Counted from the stretch's first letter, positions 1-9,839 are shown. The stretch is DNA of 64,000 nt from Chryseobacterium camelliae (GCF_030818575.1 NZ_JAUTAL010000001.1:992001-1056000); one strand, 5' to 3'. Numbers and translations: made by a program. Notes: a model not told the origin generated them from the sequence alone.

Positions 1-2820
1 GCGATCAACAGAGCGGAAGACAGGGATCTGTTCCGTGAACTGATGAGGGAGCTGAACGAGCCGGTGCCTGAATCGGATATCGTGAATACTGTAGAGGGAG
101 CCTTAAGGTTTGCAGAAGAAATAGGGTATCCCGTAATTGTTCGTCCGGCTTTCACCATGGGTGGAACAGGAGGCGGAATCGCTTCCAATGAAACAGAACT
201 GAAAGAAATTGCAGAATTGGGATTGAAACACAGCCCGGTAACGCAGTGTCTGATTGAACGGTCAATCGCAGGCTTCAAGGAAATTGAATATGAGGTAATG
301 CGTGATGCCAACGACAATGCGATTGTAGTGTGTAACATGGAAAACATCGACCCGGTGGGTGTGCATACAGGAGATTCCATCGTAGTTGCGCCTTCCCAGA
401 CCCTTTCAGACAGAGAGTATCAGATGCTGAGGAACGCTTCCCTGAAAATCATCAGGGCGTTGGGAATTGAAGGGGGGTGTAACGTACAGCTGGCATTGGA
501 TCCGCATTCATTCAACTATTATATCATCGAGGTAAACCCTAGGGTTTCCCGTTCATCCGCTTTGGCATCAAAGGCTACAGGTTACCCGATCGCAAAGATT
601 GCTGCGAAAATAGCGGTAGGACTTACCCTTGACGAAATTATGAACCCGGTAACCGGAAAAACATACGCCTGCTTCGAGCCGGCTCTGGATTATGTGGTAA
701 CAAAATTCCCTAGGTTCCCGTTCGATAAATTTGAAACGGCAGACAGAAGATTGTCTACCCAGATGAAAGCCACCGGTGAAGTAATGGCTATCGGAAGAAA
801 TTTCGAGGAATCTTTGCAGAAGGCCATCCGTTCCCTGGAAACAGGAATCAGGCACTTAGGACTGAAAACCAAACAGGCTCAGGCTTTAACGGCAGAAGAG
901 ATTGAAAGAAGAATCAGGGTCTGTGATGACGAAAGATTGTTCATCATCGGTGATGCTTTAAGAAGAGGGTATGACTGGGAACAGATCGTAGAATGGAGTA
1001 AAATAGACAAGTTCTTCATCTGGAAGCTGAAAAAGCTGGTGGATTTCGAAAAAACGATTGCCGAAAATAAATTCAGCAAAGAAATTTTGCTGGAAGCTAA
1101 AAAATTAGGCTTTGCAGATTTAAATATCGCTCACCTCTGGGACGTTACGCAAAGAGAAGTATTCAATTTCAGAAAGGAAAACGGAATCATGCCGGTATAT
1201 AAAATGGTAGATACCTGCGCTGCTGAATTTGAATCTGAAACCCCTTATTTCTACGGAACTTACGAAGAAGAAAATGAAAGTGTGGTTTCAGACAAAGAAA
1301 AAATCATCGTACTGGGCTCCGGACCGATCAGGATCGGACAAGGGGTTGAGTTTGATTACGCGACGGTTCACTCAGTTTGGGCAATTAAAGAAATGGGTTA
1401 CGAAGCGATTATCATTAACAATAACCCGGAGACGGTTTCCACAGACTTCTCCATTTCAGATAAATTGTACTTCGAGCCGCTGGCAGAGGAAGATGTGATG
1501 AACATCATCGAACTCGAAAAGCCAAAAGGAGTCGTGGTGCAGTTCGGGGGTCAGACCGCAATTAACCTGGCAGATAAATTAGCTTCACACGGAGTCCAGA
1601 TTTTAGGGACTACGCTGGAAGATCTGGACAGAGCGGAAAACAGGGATAAATTTGAAAAGGCGCTTCAGGAAATGCAGATTCCTCAGCCACTTGGGAAGAC
1701 ATCTGTTTCAAAAGAAGAAGCGATCAAGATTGCCAACGAAATCGGATATCCGGTATTGGTTCGGCCAAGCTACGTTTTAGGAGGACGTGCCATGGAGATC
1801 GTATATACGGAAACGGAACTGGCCCACTATATGGAAAATGCGGTGGAAGCTAGCCCTGAACATCCGGTGTTGGTCGACAAATACATGGTTGGAAAAGAAG
1901 TTGAGGTAGACGCCATCTGCGACGGTGAAACGGTAGTGATTCCTGGAATCATGGAGCACATCGAAAGAGCAGGAGTGCACTCCGGAGACTCTATCGCAGT
2001 ATATCCTCCCCAGAATATTTCACAAAGCGAAATCGACACGCTGGTAGATTATACGAAAAGACTTGCCAAAGGACTTAATGTAATAGGACTGATGAACATC
2101 CAGTATGTCTTATTTGAAGGCAATGTATATGTGATCGAGGTTAACCCGCGTTCATCAAGAACGGTTCCTTTCTTATCTAAAATCACGGATGTTCCGATGG
2201 CTAACCTGGCGACCAAAGCAATCCTGGGCCAGAAACTGAAGGATTTAGGTTACGAAAGCGGGCTGGTTCCGAATAAAGAAGGGGTGTTTGTAAAAGTTCC
2301 GGTATTCTCTTTCTCAAAACTCACAAAAGTGGACATCTCCTTAGGACCGGAAATGAAATCGACCGGAGAAGTTATGGGTAAAGATACTACCCTGGAAAAA
2401 GCCCTCTACAAAGGACTGGTAGCGGCAGGAAGAAAAGTGCCGATGCACGGCTCCATCCTGTTCACGGTAGCAGATAAGCATAAAGAAGAAGCAGCTGATC
2501 TGGCGGCAAGGTTCCATGAAGTGGGCTTCAGGATCTGGGCTACGGAAGGAACGGCTAAATTCTTTGAAGAAAAAGGGATTCCTTGCAAAATAGGATACAA
2601 GATCGGAGAGGAAGATGTTAACCTGATCGACCTGATCCAGAAAGGAAAAGTACAGTATGTGGTAAATACCATGACCAAAGGTAAGCAGTCTGAAAGAGAC
2701 GGATTCCAGATCAGAAGGATGAGCGTTGAAAACGGGGTTCCTTGCTTAACCTCCATGGATACTGTGGAAGCCATCCTGAAAGTGATTGAAAGCATGAGTT
2801 TCAAAATGGAGACTATGTAA
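1..2820 (+). CDS. carB: carbamoyl-phosphate synthase large subunit (3' part)
   Basis: Catalyses formation of carbamoyl phosphate from bicarbonate, ATP and glutamine-derived ammonia for arginine and pyrimidine synthesis; cytoplasmic. The reading frame is open from base 1, so the gene starts upstream of the window; the first ATG at 43 is internal. About 939 residues of a protein normally near 1080 are present. Visible are the end of the first ATP-grasp domain ([31 protein letters not shown]), the oligomerisation domain, the second ATP-grasp half ([40 protein letters not shown]) and the C-terminal allosteric MGS-like domain. Both synthetase halves look intact. A hairpin terminator follows closely. 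Only the 5' truncation by the window edge is unusual. Confidence 0.97.
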   Translation, partial: AINRAEDRDLFRELMRELNEPVPESDIVNTVEGALRFAEEIGYPVIVRPAFTMGGTGGGIASNETELKEIAELGLKHSPVTQCLIERSIAGFKEIEYEVMRDANDNAIVVCNMENIDPVGVHTGDSIVVAPSQTLSDREYQMLRNASLKIIRALGIEGGCNVQLALDPHSFNYYIIEVNPRVSRSSALASKATGYPIAKIAAKIAVGLTLDEIMNPVTGKTYACFEPALDYVVTKFPRFPFDKFETADRRLSTQMKATGEVMAIGRNFEESLQKAIRSLETGIRHLGLKTKQAQALTAEEIERRIRVCDDERLFIIGDALRRGYDWEQIVEWSKIDKFFIWKLKKLVDFEKTIAENKFSKEILLEAKKLGFADLNIAHLWDVTQREVFNFRKENGIMPVYKMVDTCAAEFESETPYFYGTYEEENESVVSDKEKIIVLGSGPIRIGQGVEFDYATVHSVWAIKEMGYEAIIINNNPETVSTDFSISDKLYFEPLAEEDVMNIIELEKPKGVVVQFGGQTAINLADKLASHGVQILGTTLEDLDRAENRDKFEKALQEMQIPQPLGKTSVSKEEAIKIANEIGYPVLVRPSYVLGGRAMEIVYTETELAHYMENAVEASPEHPVLVDKYMVGKEVEVDAICDGETVVIPGIMEHIERAGVHSGDSIAVYPPQNISQSEIDTLVDYTKRLAKGLNVIGLMNIQYVLFEGNVYVIEVNPRSSRTVPFLSKITDVPMANLATKAILGQKLKDLGYESGLVPNKEGVFVKVPVFSFSKLTKVDISLGPEMKSTGEVMGKDTTLEKALYKGLVAAGRKVPMHGSILFTVADKHKEEAADLAARFHEVGFRIWATEGTAKFFEEKGIPCKIGYKIGEEDVNLIDLIQKGKVQYVVNTMTKGKQSERDGFQIRRMSVENGVPCLTSMDTVEAILKVIESMSFKMETM

Positions 2821-2869
2821 CTTATCTTGAAGAATAGATAACATCATTCTCGATCTTCAATCTATAAAT

Positions 2870-2899
2870 AAAGCACTGTCAGATTAACGACAGTGCTTT
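2870..2899 (+). terminator. rho-independent terminator of carB
   Basis: An 11-bp perfect stem (AAAGCACTGTC / GACAGTGCTTT) with an 8-nt loop lies 50 nt after the carB stop and is followed by a weak T-rich stretch. It separates carB from the TonB receptor gene. Confidence 0.75.
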
Positions 2900-2942
2900 A
2901 ATTTTGGTATATGATTGAAATATTGCTAAAATTTAATATAAA

Positions 2943-2960
2943 TAATGATAAAAATCATTA
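2943..2960. promoter_or_regulatory. Fur-like operator before TonB receptor
   Basis: Perfect inverted repeat TAATGAT-N4-ATCATTA, very close to the classical Fur box (AATGAT/ATCATT arms). It lies about 55 bp upstream of the ATG at 3014 and overlaps an alternative in-frame ATG at 2945. This supports iron-repressed transcription of the receptor and argues that the upstream ATG is not the start. Binding by Fur is inferred. Confidence 0.6.
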
Positions 2961-3013
2961 ATAGATTTTATTTAGAAAAAATAAAAATAATAAATTTACG
3001 GAAATTTATATTT

Positions 3014-5380
3014 ATGAATAAAATCATTATCCCTTGTGTATTGCTTTCCGGATTATGCTATGGACAGCAAGAAACATCAGATTCCATAAAATCGGCTAAT
3101 ATTGATCAGGTAGAGATCATAGGAACAAAATCCGTGATTACCGACAAAAGTGAAAGTGTAGGAAGGATACCTCTAAAAAACCTGGAAAATTCTCAGGTAT
3201 ACACAGGCATTACGAGCCGGCTGATCACCCAGCAGAAAATTTACAACCTTGATGATGTGGTAAGAAACGCACCGGGGATCAGCAAAGGAGCAGAAGGTTG
3301 GGCAGGAAATGTGATTTATGGCGGTACAGAATATACCAGCCGTGGCTTTCAGACTCAGATAAAGGCCCTGAACGGCCTGGCCAATAATATTGCTGTGGTA
3401 GGGGATATTCAGAACGTCTCAAAAATAGAAGTTATTAAAGGCCCTTCGGCAACCCTGTTCGGGAGTATCATTACTTCTTATGGCGGGTTGATCAACAGGG
3501 TAACCAAAATGCCGTATGAGCAGCAAAGCCTTTCGGTAGACATGAGTGCAGGAGGCTTCAATTTCGGAAGGGTTGGAGTGGATTTAAACCTACCCGTCAA
3601 TAAAGAGAAAACCCTGCTTTCCAGGACCAATATTGCCTATAATAATCAGGGAACATTTACGGATAACGGCGGTTATACTCAGAACATTTTTGTAGCACCA
3701 TCTTTTTCCTATCAGTTAAATGACAGAATTAAAATTGACCTGAATACAGAATTCAATGCTCAAAAAGTTTCCGGAATGGGGTCTAATGTGATGTTTACCC
3801 TTACCCCCGCAGTACTGAAGCAATATGTTGCTGCGCTGCTGGCAGGGAATGGTGTCCCGGCTTCCTACATCAGTTCGGTAACTTCAAAAATGCCCTCAAC
3901 GATTCAGGAAGGTTTCGGAACGAACAGTGTTTCAGATTTCAATTTAGACAGGAAAATGTCCTATTATGATAAAAATCTTGTGTCCAGGTCCACGACATTA
4001 AATCTGAACGGAAATGTGGAATACAAGATTTCTGACCGGTGGAAATCTTTAACCTCTATAAAATTCACGCAGGGCAGCGATGACGGATATGAAACCAGGA
4101 TGATTCTTCTCCCCAATGTGGTAAAAGGCGTTGTTGCAGGATTGCTGTCCGGAAATCTGGCAGGCATTAATTACGGCACACCTGGAGCCGATTATATGGC
4201 CAGGATGTCCAGGCGGTTTGAAGATGCTTTTGAATCCCATCAGATTCAGCAGAACTTCAATGGAGATTTCAAAATCGGAGAACTGAGAAACAGGATGGTA
4301 ATAGGGCTCGATTACTACCATCAGAATATTCAGTCCACCTGGCGAAACTTCCAGAGCAACAAATATGGTTCACTATTCGGATATCCGTACCAGAATATTT
4401 TCGATACGGTTAACATCAAAGAGCCTAATACCAACTATTACAACTTTGAGAGAAACAGGCTGGATGGATTGTACCAAAGTTCGCAGGTGGCAGCCACCAT
4501 TTTTGGGGGCATTACAAATATATACAGCACCTATATCAATGATGTCCTGAATATCACTGATAATCTGTTGGTTAATGCAGGGTTGCGTTTTGACCGCTTC
4601 AATGCTAAAGGAATTTTTGACGGTACCAAGAATGAGTATAAAAACGGATATAATCAGAGCGCATTCTCGCCCAGGTTTGGTATCGTGTATCAGCCGGTTT
4701 TAAATAAGATTTCAATCTTCGGAAATTACCAGACCGGATTCTCCAATGTGGGTGGCAATGATGAAAACGGAAATGTCTTTAAGCCGGAACATTCTTACCA
4801 ATTTGAAACCGGAGTGAAATACGCCTTTTTCAACGGAAATTTTACAGGTACTTTGAGTTACTATACCATAAAAGTGGAAGACAAAGTAAGGACAAATCCT
4901 AATAATGCCCTGTTCAATATTCAGGACGGAACCCAGAAAAGTTCAGGTTTTGAAGCAGAAGTTTTAGGAAATGTGACCAAAAACCTGAATGTCATGTTCG
5001 GCTATGCATACAACGACAGTGTCTACCAGAAAGCGGATTCTTCCGTGAACGGGTTGAGGCCGGTTTCTGCAGGGGCAAAAAACCAGGCCAATATCTGGGT
5101 CCACTACCATTTCGAGAACACGAATTTTATGAGGAACTTCAGTATCGGTGCCGGGGCAAACTATGTAGGCGAAACTTTAGTGATGAATCAGTATCCCGAT
5201 GGAGCTCTTGTGTCTCCCGCTTATACCCTTGTCAACGCGAAAATATCCTATGACAAGCCTTCGTATTCATTCACAGTAAGGATCAACAATTTAACCAATG
5301 CCAATATCTGGACGGGATATACAACGATCTACCCGCAGATGCCGAGGCAGGTTGTGGGAAGTGTTGCACTGAAATTTTAG
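3014..5380 (+). CDS. TonB-dependent siderophore receptor
   Basis: Outer-membrane, energy-coupled importer, most likely of a ferric siderophore (FhuE/FhuA-like group). Starting at ATG 3014 gives 788 residues with a clean signal peptide (MNKIIIPCVLLSGLCYGQ). The upstream in-frame ATG at 2945 would put 23 non-signal residues before it and lies in the Fur-like box, so 3014 is preferred. A plug domain follows (LDDVVRNAPGISKG, then IEVIKGPSATLFGS), then a 22-strand-type barrel with many aromatic/Asn-rich strands, ending in ...GSVALKF with a terminal Phe as expected for BamA recognition. No N-terminal carboxypeptidase-like domain is seen. The substrate cannot be read from sequence. Stands alone, with carB upstream and repeats downstream. 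Confidence 0.9.
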   Translation: MNKIIIPCVLLSGLCYGQQETSDSIKSANIDQVEIIGTKSVITDKSESVGRIPLKNLENSQVYTGITSRLITQQKIYNLDDVVRNAPGISKGAEGWAGNVIYGGTEYTSRGFQTQIKALNGLANNIAVVGDIQNVSKIEVIKGPSATLFGSIITSYGGLINRVTKMPYEQQSLSVDMSAGGFNFGRVGVDLNLPVNKEKTLLSRTNIAYNNQGTFTDNGGYTQNIFVAPSFSYQLNDRIKIDLNTEFNAQKVSGMGSNVMFTLTPAVLKQYVAALLAGNGVPASYISSVTSKMPSTIQEGFGTNSVSDFNLDRKMSYYDKNLVSRSTTLNLNGNVEYKISDRWKSLTSIKFTQGSDDGYETRMILLPNVVKGVVAGLLSGNLAGINYGTPGADYMARMSRRFEDAFESHQIQQNFNGDFKIGELRNRMVIGLDYYHQNIQSTWRNFQSNKYGSLFGYPYQNIFDTVNIKEPNTNYYNFERNRLDGLYQSSQVAATIFGGITNIYSTYINDVLNITDNLLVNAGLRFDRFNAKGIFDGTKNEYKNGYNQSAFSPRFGIVYQPVLNKISIFGNYQTGFSNVGGNDENGNVFKPEHSYQFETGVKYAFFNGNFTGTLSYYTIKVEDKVRTNPNNALFNIQDGTQKSSGFEAEVLGNVTKNLNVMFGYAYNDSVYQKADSSVNGLRPVSAGAKNQANIWVHYHFENTNFMRNFSIGAGANYVGETLVMNQYPDGALVSPAYTLVNAKISYDKPSYSFTVRINNLTNANIWTGYTTIYPQMPRQVVGSVALKF

Positions 5381-5436
5381 TTGAATAGATGGCAGACATT
5401 AGATGACAGAATTTGATTAAAGATGATAGACGCTGG

Positions 5437-5620
5437 ATTTTGAATTTTAGATTATAAATTTTAGATTTTGAATGATGGATTTTGGATTTTGAATCTTGAC
5501 GGATATTGAAAAGGGGGTATAATGACTTAGGAAATAAAGGCGTTAAGAAAATAAAGGCTTTGAACGTTAAGAAAATTCTTCTGTCCGAAGCGCGGCACAG
5601 AAATACAAAGACAGTGCAAA
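5437..5620. repeat. heptad-repeat array plus dispersed repeat segment
   Basis: Nine contiguous 7-bp units (ATTTTGA, ATTTTAG, ATGATGG, ATCTTGA and variants) run from 5437 to 5499. A segment to about 5620 then follows, containing GGCGTTAAGAAAATAAA and a TTCTTCTGTCCGAAG block. Reverse-complemented, the same blocks in the same order occur at 12.95-13.1 kb. The rest of the 5381-5931 gap holds a T-rich stretch and a KRERKK-like lysine-rich open stretch that does not look like a gene. Confidence 0.7.
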
Positions 5621-5931
5621 CAGTTTATCCGCGCAAGTTTAGAATTTTTAGAGAACAGCGTTTATTTTTAGCCTTTTTTTCCCGTCTTGAACTTTTGTTT
5701 CTTTTGTTTGACTACGTCAAATCTTCGATTTCAAGACAAAAGAAAAGGGAGAGAAAAAAGCGGCAAAAATACGTTGGCTGGCTGATCATAAAATTAAGGC
5801 TGAAATCATAACAGGGTTATTAAAAGAAGAATAGATCAGGAATCTATAATTGATGTTAAAATTGCGTTGTGGAACCACAAAAGAGTGGATATTAGGATAT
5901 TTTTACCTGTTATTGACAACTTTTCAAAATT

Positions 5932-6264
5932 TTATTTTCTTCTTCTAACTGTTTGTTCTTTGCCTTTAGCATTTCTATGTAATCTATTAAAAATTTGTGG
6001 GATTTTTACATCAACAGTTTCAAAATCGTTTTTCTGTGAAGATTGTTTATCCGTATTAATAACAATGATTAGCTCTTCTTCATAAATATCTTCAAGCGTT
6101 ACCTCTAGTTTCTTTGCAAGTAATATCCATTCCCTTTTGAAAATTTTTGTGGTTCCGCGTTCCTTTCTGCTATAGTTTGATTGAGTCATGCCTACTAAGT
6201 GAGCCACTTGTTCCTGAGATAATCCTTTTCTAATCCTTACTTCATGCAATTTTGATTTTAACAT
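5932..6264 (-). CDS. XRE-family HTH transcriptional regulator
   Basis: Small DNA-binding repressor-type protein of 110 residues. Residues about 6-60 form a classic Cro/CI helix-turn-helix (VRIRKGLSQEQVAHLVGMTQ, then SNYSRKERG). The C-terminal 50 residues are charged and of no recognised family. It is divergent from the small peptide gene at 6414; the shared 149-bp spacer carries a pair of direct repeats that could be its operator. It is a likely local regulator of the peptide gene, which is an inference from arrangement only. Confidence 0.8.
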   Translation of the reverse strand: MLKSKLHEVRIRKGLSQEQVAHLVGMTQSNYSRKERGTTKIFKREWILLAKKLEVTLEDIYEEELIIVINTDKQSSQKNDFETVDVKIPQIFNRLHRNAKGKEQTVRRRK

Positions 6265-6320
6265 ATGCCGTTTATACTTATTGGAACAAATGTATAAATA
6301 ATTCTAATATGAATGAAATA

Positions 6321-6339
6321 TGCATAAGTTTTGCATAAG
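6321..6339. promoter_or_regulatory. direct repeats, candidate XRE operator
   Basis: Two copies of TGCATAAG begin 11 bp apart (6321 and 6332), about one helical turn, in the spacer between the divergent XRE and peptide genes. A TAnnTTTG-type -7 element (TAGTTTTG, 6368-6375) lies about 40 bp before the peptide ATG. Same-face spacing suits dimer binding by the adjacent regulator. Confidence 0.35.
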
Positions 6340-6413
6340 AATTACTTCCATTATAATGCGTTTTTTTTAGTTTTGAAATACCAATACTGGTACAGAACAA
6401 TAAAGAAAAAGTT

Positions 6414-6587
6414 ATGAGAAATTTAAAAAAAATTTCAAGAAATGAGTTAAAGTCAATATCTGGTGGCAAAAAACTTCCGACAGATCCAACTCAGAAATGT
6501 GGTCCAATTTATTGCTACGATACGGCAACATGTTGTATGCAAAATGATTATTATTATTGCCAAAATGAAGGAGGCAGTTGCAAATAA
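6414..6587 (+). CDS. bacteriocin-like peptide with GG leader
   Basis: A 57-residue protein. The leader MRNLKKISRNELKSISGG ends in a double glycine, the classic cleavage site for peptidase-containing ABC exporters. The core (about 39 residues) is Cys-rich, with Cys in CGPIYC, TCC, YYC and SCK contexts. This matches the short bacteriocin-like peptides common in Chryseobacterium; whether they kill, signal or do something else is not established. Bounded by a TAnnTTTG-type promoter upstream and a perfect hairpin terminator right after the stop, so it is its own transcription unit. No exporter or immunity gene is visible nearby. Its neighbours are an XRE regulator and a GLPGLI protein. Confidence 0.8.
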   Translation: MRNLKKISRNELKSISGGKKLPTDPTQKCGPIYCYDTATCCMQNDYYYCQNEGGSCK

Positions 6588-6592
6588 AAAAG

Positions 6593-6625
6593 TAGAGTTG
6601 TAATTATTTACAACTCTATTTTTTT
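6593..6625. terminator. terminator of the peptide gene (bidirectional)
   Basis: A perfect 11-bp stem (TAGAGTTGTAA / TTACAACTCTA) with a 4-nt loop is followed by seven T. The stop codon of the convergent GLPGLI gene lies inside the right arm, so the hairpin can end transcripts from both sides. Confidence 0.85.
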
Positions 6626-7452
6626 AATAAATCAATTTCAATAATATTATTTTCTTTTTTCATTTTTTCCTTTTCTTTATTTTCGATTTCCTTTAAAATT
6701 TCATTTGCCGTGCGCATCTTTCCATTTTTATCTGGCTGATCTTGAATTTTACCTATGAGATCAGCAATAGGATTCTTTCTGAAATTATTAAAAGCCTGAA
6801 CATATTGTAAATAGCTTATTTTAGGGGGAGCTTGATAATAGTCAGTACCGGGATAAACAAAGTCTTGAGTAAATTTCCCAATGCTCTTTAATTCAAAGAT
6901 GTGTTGCGCTTTATCATCCTCTATTCTTAAAATAAGTCCAGGCAACCCTTTAAATTTATAAGGTCCATCCTGGATTGGAATTTCTGCCGAAAACCAGGCA
7001 ATCCATTTTCTTCCCGCAAAAGTAACAGTTGCTTTTTGAACTTTGAAATCTAATATTGTACTGAATTCCGGCAAAAGTTTCCAGGTTAATTTTCGATCAT
7101 CTTTAACTAAAAAACGATTTGTACCTACAAAGGTTATATAATCGATGTCATTATTATCTGAATACTTAATAACTCTATCAGATATCATTTCCTTTTCCAA
7201 TTGGTAAGGTTTAAAAATTTTCTTCTTATGATCTTCCACCCGGACAGAATCTAATTTCATCCTATCCAGACTGTAAAATTCTGATTTGTTTTTCATGATA
7301 TCCAGGATCATAATTTCAGATCGTTTGCTTTTTATATCGGTAGAATCCGGAATAAAAGTATATTCATATGCAAACCTGCTATTTTGAGCAATTAGATTGG
7401 ATGCTAAAAAGACAAAAGAAATTAATAACGTTCTGACTCTATGAGAAATCAT
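6616..7452 (-). CDS. GLPGLI family protein
   Basis: Secreted or periplasmic protein of 278 residues belonging to the Bacteroidetes-specific GLPGLI family; molecular function unknown. The diagnostic motif GLPGLI is at residues 169-174, preceded by the typical AWFSAEIPIQDGPYKF block. Starting at 7452 gives a signal peptide (MISHRVRTLLISFVFLASNLIAQ); the longer in-frame start at 7527 adds 25 residues that would bury it. Members often lie near TonB receptors or small secreted peptides, and here a bacteriocin-like peptide converges on it. The two share the terminator hairpin, so co-function is only suggested. Confidence 0.85.
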   Translation of the reverse strand: MISHRVRTLLISFVFLASNLIAQNSRFAYEYTFIPDSTDIKSKRSEIMILDIMKNKSEFYSLDRMKLDSVRVEDHKKKIFKPYQLEKEMISDRVIKYSDNNDIDYITFVGTNRFLVKDDRKLTWKLLPEFSTILDFKVQKATVTFAGRKWIAWFSAEIPIQDGPYKFKGLPGLILRIEDDKAQHIFELKSIGKFTQDFVYPGTDYYQAPPKISYLQYVQAFNNFRKNPIADLIGKIQDQPDKNGKMRTANEILKEIENKEKEKMKKENNIIEIDLLKK

Positions 7453-7639
7453 ATTTTTTTTGTAAAAATATTTTATTTTTATCATATATGGATGTGTTAC
7501 TATGCTAGTGTAAGAGCAGGTATGCATATTTAACTTCTAAAAAACGATTATAAAGAGAATTTTTCCGAAAGTTAAAATTATCTGAGTTGTGGAATGATAT
7601 TCTTTTTTGAATTCGTATTTTTAAACAAAAATTTATCAC

Positions 7640-8245
7640 GTGAAGAAGTTAGTATTCGCAGTTTGCATATCAGCATCTGCATTAAGTTTTGCTCAGGATT
7701 ATTCAGTGCCTGCGGTGAGTCCGCGCCAGAAAGTGGAGCAACAATTTTCCATGTCTAAAATTACTGTGGATTATGGGAGACCGGGGGTAAAAGGAAGAAA
7801 AATTTTTGGGGAACTGGTGCCTTACGGACAGGTTTGGAGAGCGGGAGCCAACTCGTCTACTAAAATTACTTTCGGGCAGTCGGTGAATTTTGGCGGAAAG
7901 ATTGTTCAGGCCGGAACATACGGACTGTTTATTGTTCCTACTGAAAAAGAATGGAAGGTAATTCTTAATAAAGACTTTCAGCAGTGGGGTGCCTATACCT
8001 ACGATCCTAAACAGGATGTGGTAGATGTTACCGTTCCGGTGAACAAGTTAGCAGATAAGCAGGAATGGTTTGAAATTACCCTGGATCCTATGGATGAAAA
8101 TTCAGGAAACCTGGTGATTAAATGGGATATGGCAGAGGCAGAAGTTCCTATTAAACCCGCAAAACCAGAAGCCGTAACCAAAATTGCCGACAAGTTGAAG
8201 GAAATTAAGAAAATTGAAGCTGACGCAGCCAAAACAAAAGGCTAG
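7640..8245 (+). CDS. DUF2911 domain secreted protein
   Basis: A 201-residue protein with a signal peptide (to about AQDY) and a DUF2911 domain: KITVDYGRPGVKGRKIFG, then VWRAGANSSTKI and GTYGLFIVPTEKEW. The family is widespread in Bacteroidetes and has no established activity. The start is GTG at 7640; no ATG gives the signal peptide, so the non-ATG start is needed. The C-terminal 40 residues are Lys/Ala/Glu-rich. It is the first gene of a probable operon with the GNAT and cupin genes, 32 bp before the next ATG. Confidence 0.8.
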   Translation: MKKLVFAVCISASALSFAQDYSVPAVSPRQKVEQQFSMSKITVDYGRPGVKGRKIFGELVPYGQVWRAGANSSTKITFGQSVNFGGKIVQAGTYGLFIVPTEKEWKVILNKDFQQWGAYTYDPKQDVVDVTVPVNKLADKQEWFEITLDPMDENSGNLVIKWDMAEAEVPIKPAKPEAVTKIADKLKEIKKIEADAAKTKG

Positions 8246-8277
8246 ACATTATTCACATAAAAAAACAACAAATACAG

Positions 8278-8805
8278 ATGAAATTTTCAGTTCAGACCAT
8301 CCTTGAAAATCAGGACTATAAATTAATCCCCTTAGAGCAAGGGGATTTTGAATCTCTATACGAAGTAGCTTCAGATCCTAACGTCTGGGAGCAGCACCCT
8401 AACAAAGACCGTTATCAGCGGGAAGTCTTCAAGGTTTTTTTTCAAGGAGCCATGGATAGTAAGGGAGCATTTAAAATTGTGGAAAAAGCGACCGGAAATA
8501 TCATTGGAAGCAGCCGTTATTACGCTTACAATGAAGAAGACAACAGCATCTTCGTAGGATATACGTTTTACGGGACAGCATTCTGGGGAAAAGGGATCAA
8601 CCCGCAGATCAAGAAACTGATGCTTGATTACGTTTTCCAGTTTGTGGATAAGGTTCATTTACACGTAGGAAAGGATAATATGCGTTCCCGTATCGCGGTG
8701 GAGAGGCTTGGGGCAGAAAATACTGGTGAACTGGAAGTAGCCTACATCGGTGAACCAACAAGGACGAATATTGTTTATCAAATCAAAAAAGAAAATTGGC
8801 TATGA
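8278..8805 (+). CDS. GNAT family N-acetyltransferase (RimJ/RimL-like)
   Basis: A 175-residue acetyltransferase of the RimL/ribosomal-protein-acetylase-like branch. It shows the pattern GNIIGSSRYYAY (beta 4), a Y-x-F-x-GTAFWGKGINPQIKKLML acetyl-CoA-binding segment, and DNMRSRIAVERLGAENTG near the end, as in the RimJ/RimL group. The substrate is unknown. The stop TGA overlaps the next ATG (ATGA), indicating translational coupling with the cupin gene. Confidence 0.85.
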   Translation: MKFSVQTILENQDYKLIPLEQGDFESLYEVASDPNVWEQHPNKDRYQREVFKVFFQGAMDSKGAFKIVEKATGNIIGSSRYYAYNEEDNSIFVGYTFYGTAFWGKGINPQIKKLMLDYVFQFVDKVHLHVGKDNMRSRIAVERLGAENTGELEVAYIGEPTRTNIVYQIKKENWL

Positions 8806-9173
8806 AAAAATACACCATCCAGCAAACGCCCTTTGTAGTTCCCACTACAGACGGCAAGCTGATCGAAGAGCATTGGGGAAATTCAACCGGAAATGCGGAA
8901 GTATCCATTGCCCACATGGTTGCACCAGCCGGGTGGAGCGAACCGCATCAGACCCCGGAATTTGATGAGTTTACATTTATTATTTCAGGGAAAAAGCAGT
9001 TTGAAATTGATGGCGAAACGGTTGTCCTTGAGAAGGGACAGAGCATCAGGATCGGTAAAGGAGCGAGGATACGATACAGCAATCCTTTCCCTGAAGAATG
9101 CGAGTATCTGTCGGTATGCCTTCCTGCATTTTCTATGGAATCTGTACACAGGGAAGAAGAGGGGGTAGATTGA
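8802..9173 (+). CDS. cupin domain protein
   Basis: A 123-residue single-domain cupin. Motif 1 is degenerate (EPHQTPEFDEFTFIISGKKQFE) and motif 2 lacks the usual His (SIRIGKGARIRYSNP). The metal site is therefore incomplete, and it may be a binding protein or a non-canonical enzyme. ATG 8802 is chosen over the in-frame TTG 8796 because it overlaps the preceding stop in an ATGA junction. Together with the GNAT gene it probably forms one translated unit. Function not recognised beyond fold. Confidence 0.75.
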   Translation: MKKYTIQQTPFVVPTTDGKLIEEHWGNSTGNAEVSIAHMVAPAGWSEPHQTPEFDEFTFIISGKKQFEIDGETVVLEKGQSIRIGKGARIRYSNPFPEECEYLSVCLPAFSMESVHREEEGVD

Positions 9174-9365
9174 GGGAACATAATACGGATTAAATACGGT
9201 AATTAATGTATTTTTAAATCACTTAAATTGGATTAAAATTAGTTGTGCTGAATGGGAAAACTTCTTAAATAGCTTTTAAATAAGAGTTTTTCATTAATTA
9301 TGTTTCAGGGATGTGAATTATTTCGTATGTTCGCGGCTGAAAAACTGACAACTAATTTTCTATAT

Positions 9366-9746
9366 ATGAAGAACATTTTACCCGTTGCCCTGTTGCTGGG
9401 CGTTGCTGTTTCTTTAACCTCGTGTGCAACTATCATTACCGGTACGAAAGATAAAATATCTTTTACCTCAAGCCCGGAAGGTGCCAAAGTGATCCACAAA
9501 GGAATTGAAAAGTGCATCACTCCGTGTACAGCTGAAATCCCGCGATCATTGAGCAAGCAGATGGTAACCTTCGAAAAAGAAGGATACAACAGCAAAGAAA
9601 TGAAGCTTACGAAGACCTTTAATCCGGTAACATTGGTTAATATCGTTTTAGGCGGAGCTATTGGAGTGGGAATTGATGCTGCTACAGGATCACTGACCAA
9701 GTATTCCCCTAAAGCCTATACCGTAGAGTTGGAGGCAAAACAATAA
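9366..9746 (+). CDS. PEGA-domain lipoprotein
   Basis: A 126-residue lipoprotein. The signal peptide MKNILPVALLLGVAVSLTSC ends in a lipobox with Cys20. It is followed by a PEGA-like segment (SFTSSPEGAKVIHKG ... CTPCTAEIPRS, then VTFEKEGYNSKEM) and a glycine-rich hydrophobic stretch (LVNIVLGGAIGVGIDAATG), as in small envelope proteins. The upstream ATG at 9300 would add 22 non-signal residues and is rejected. It is probably anchored in a periplasm-facing membrane leaflet; role unknown. Confidence 0.75.
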   Translation: MKNILPVALLLGVAVSLTSCATIITGTKDKISFTSSPEGAKVIHKGIEKCITPCTAEIPRSLSKQMVTFEKEGYNSKEMKLTKTFNPVTLVNIVLGGAIGVGIDAATGSLTKYSPKAYTVELEAKQ

Positions 9747-9760
9747 TCAGTATAACAATA

Positions 9761-9821
9761 TAACAGTGTAACAGTATACCCATGATGAAAATTGATGTAT
9801 TGTTACACTGTTACACTGTTA
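9761..9821. terminator. hairpin between convergent genes
   Basis: A perfect 15-bp inverted repeat (TAACAGTGTAACAGT at 9761-9775 and its complement at 9807-9821) lies between the convergent lipoprotein and hydrolase genes. The arms are built from iterated GTTACACT units (three on the right). There is no T-run, so a terminator role is likely but not certain. Confidence 0.5.
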
Positions 9822-9839
9822 CACTGATCCATTGCTTCA

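Noticed and set aside
43..2820. carB starting at ATG 43
   Set aside because: The frame is open to base 1 with conserved sequence, so 43 is internal.
5506..5811. Open frame of 101 codons in the repeat region at 5.5 kb
   Set aside because: It lies in a dispersed repeat that also occurs inverted at 13 kb, and its product is lysine-rich and without domain character.
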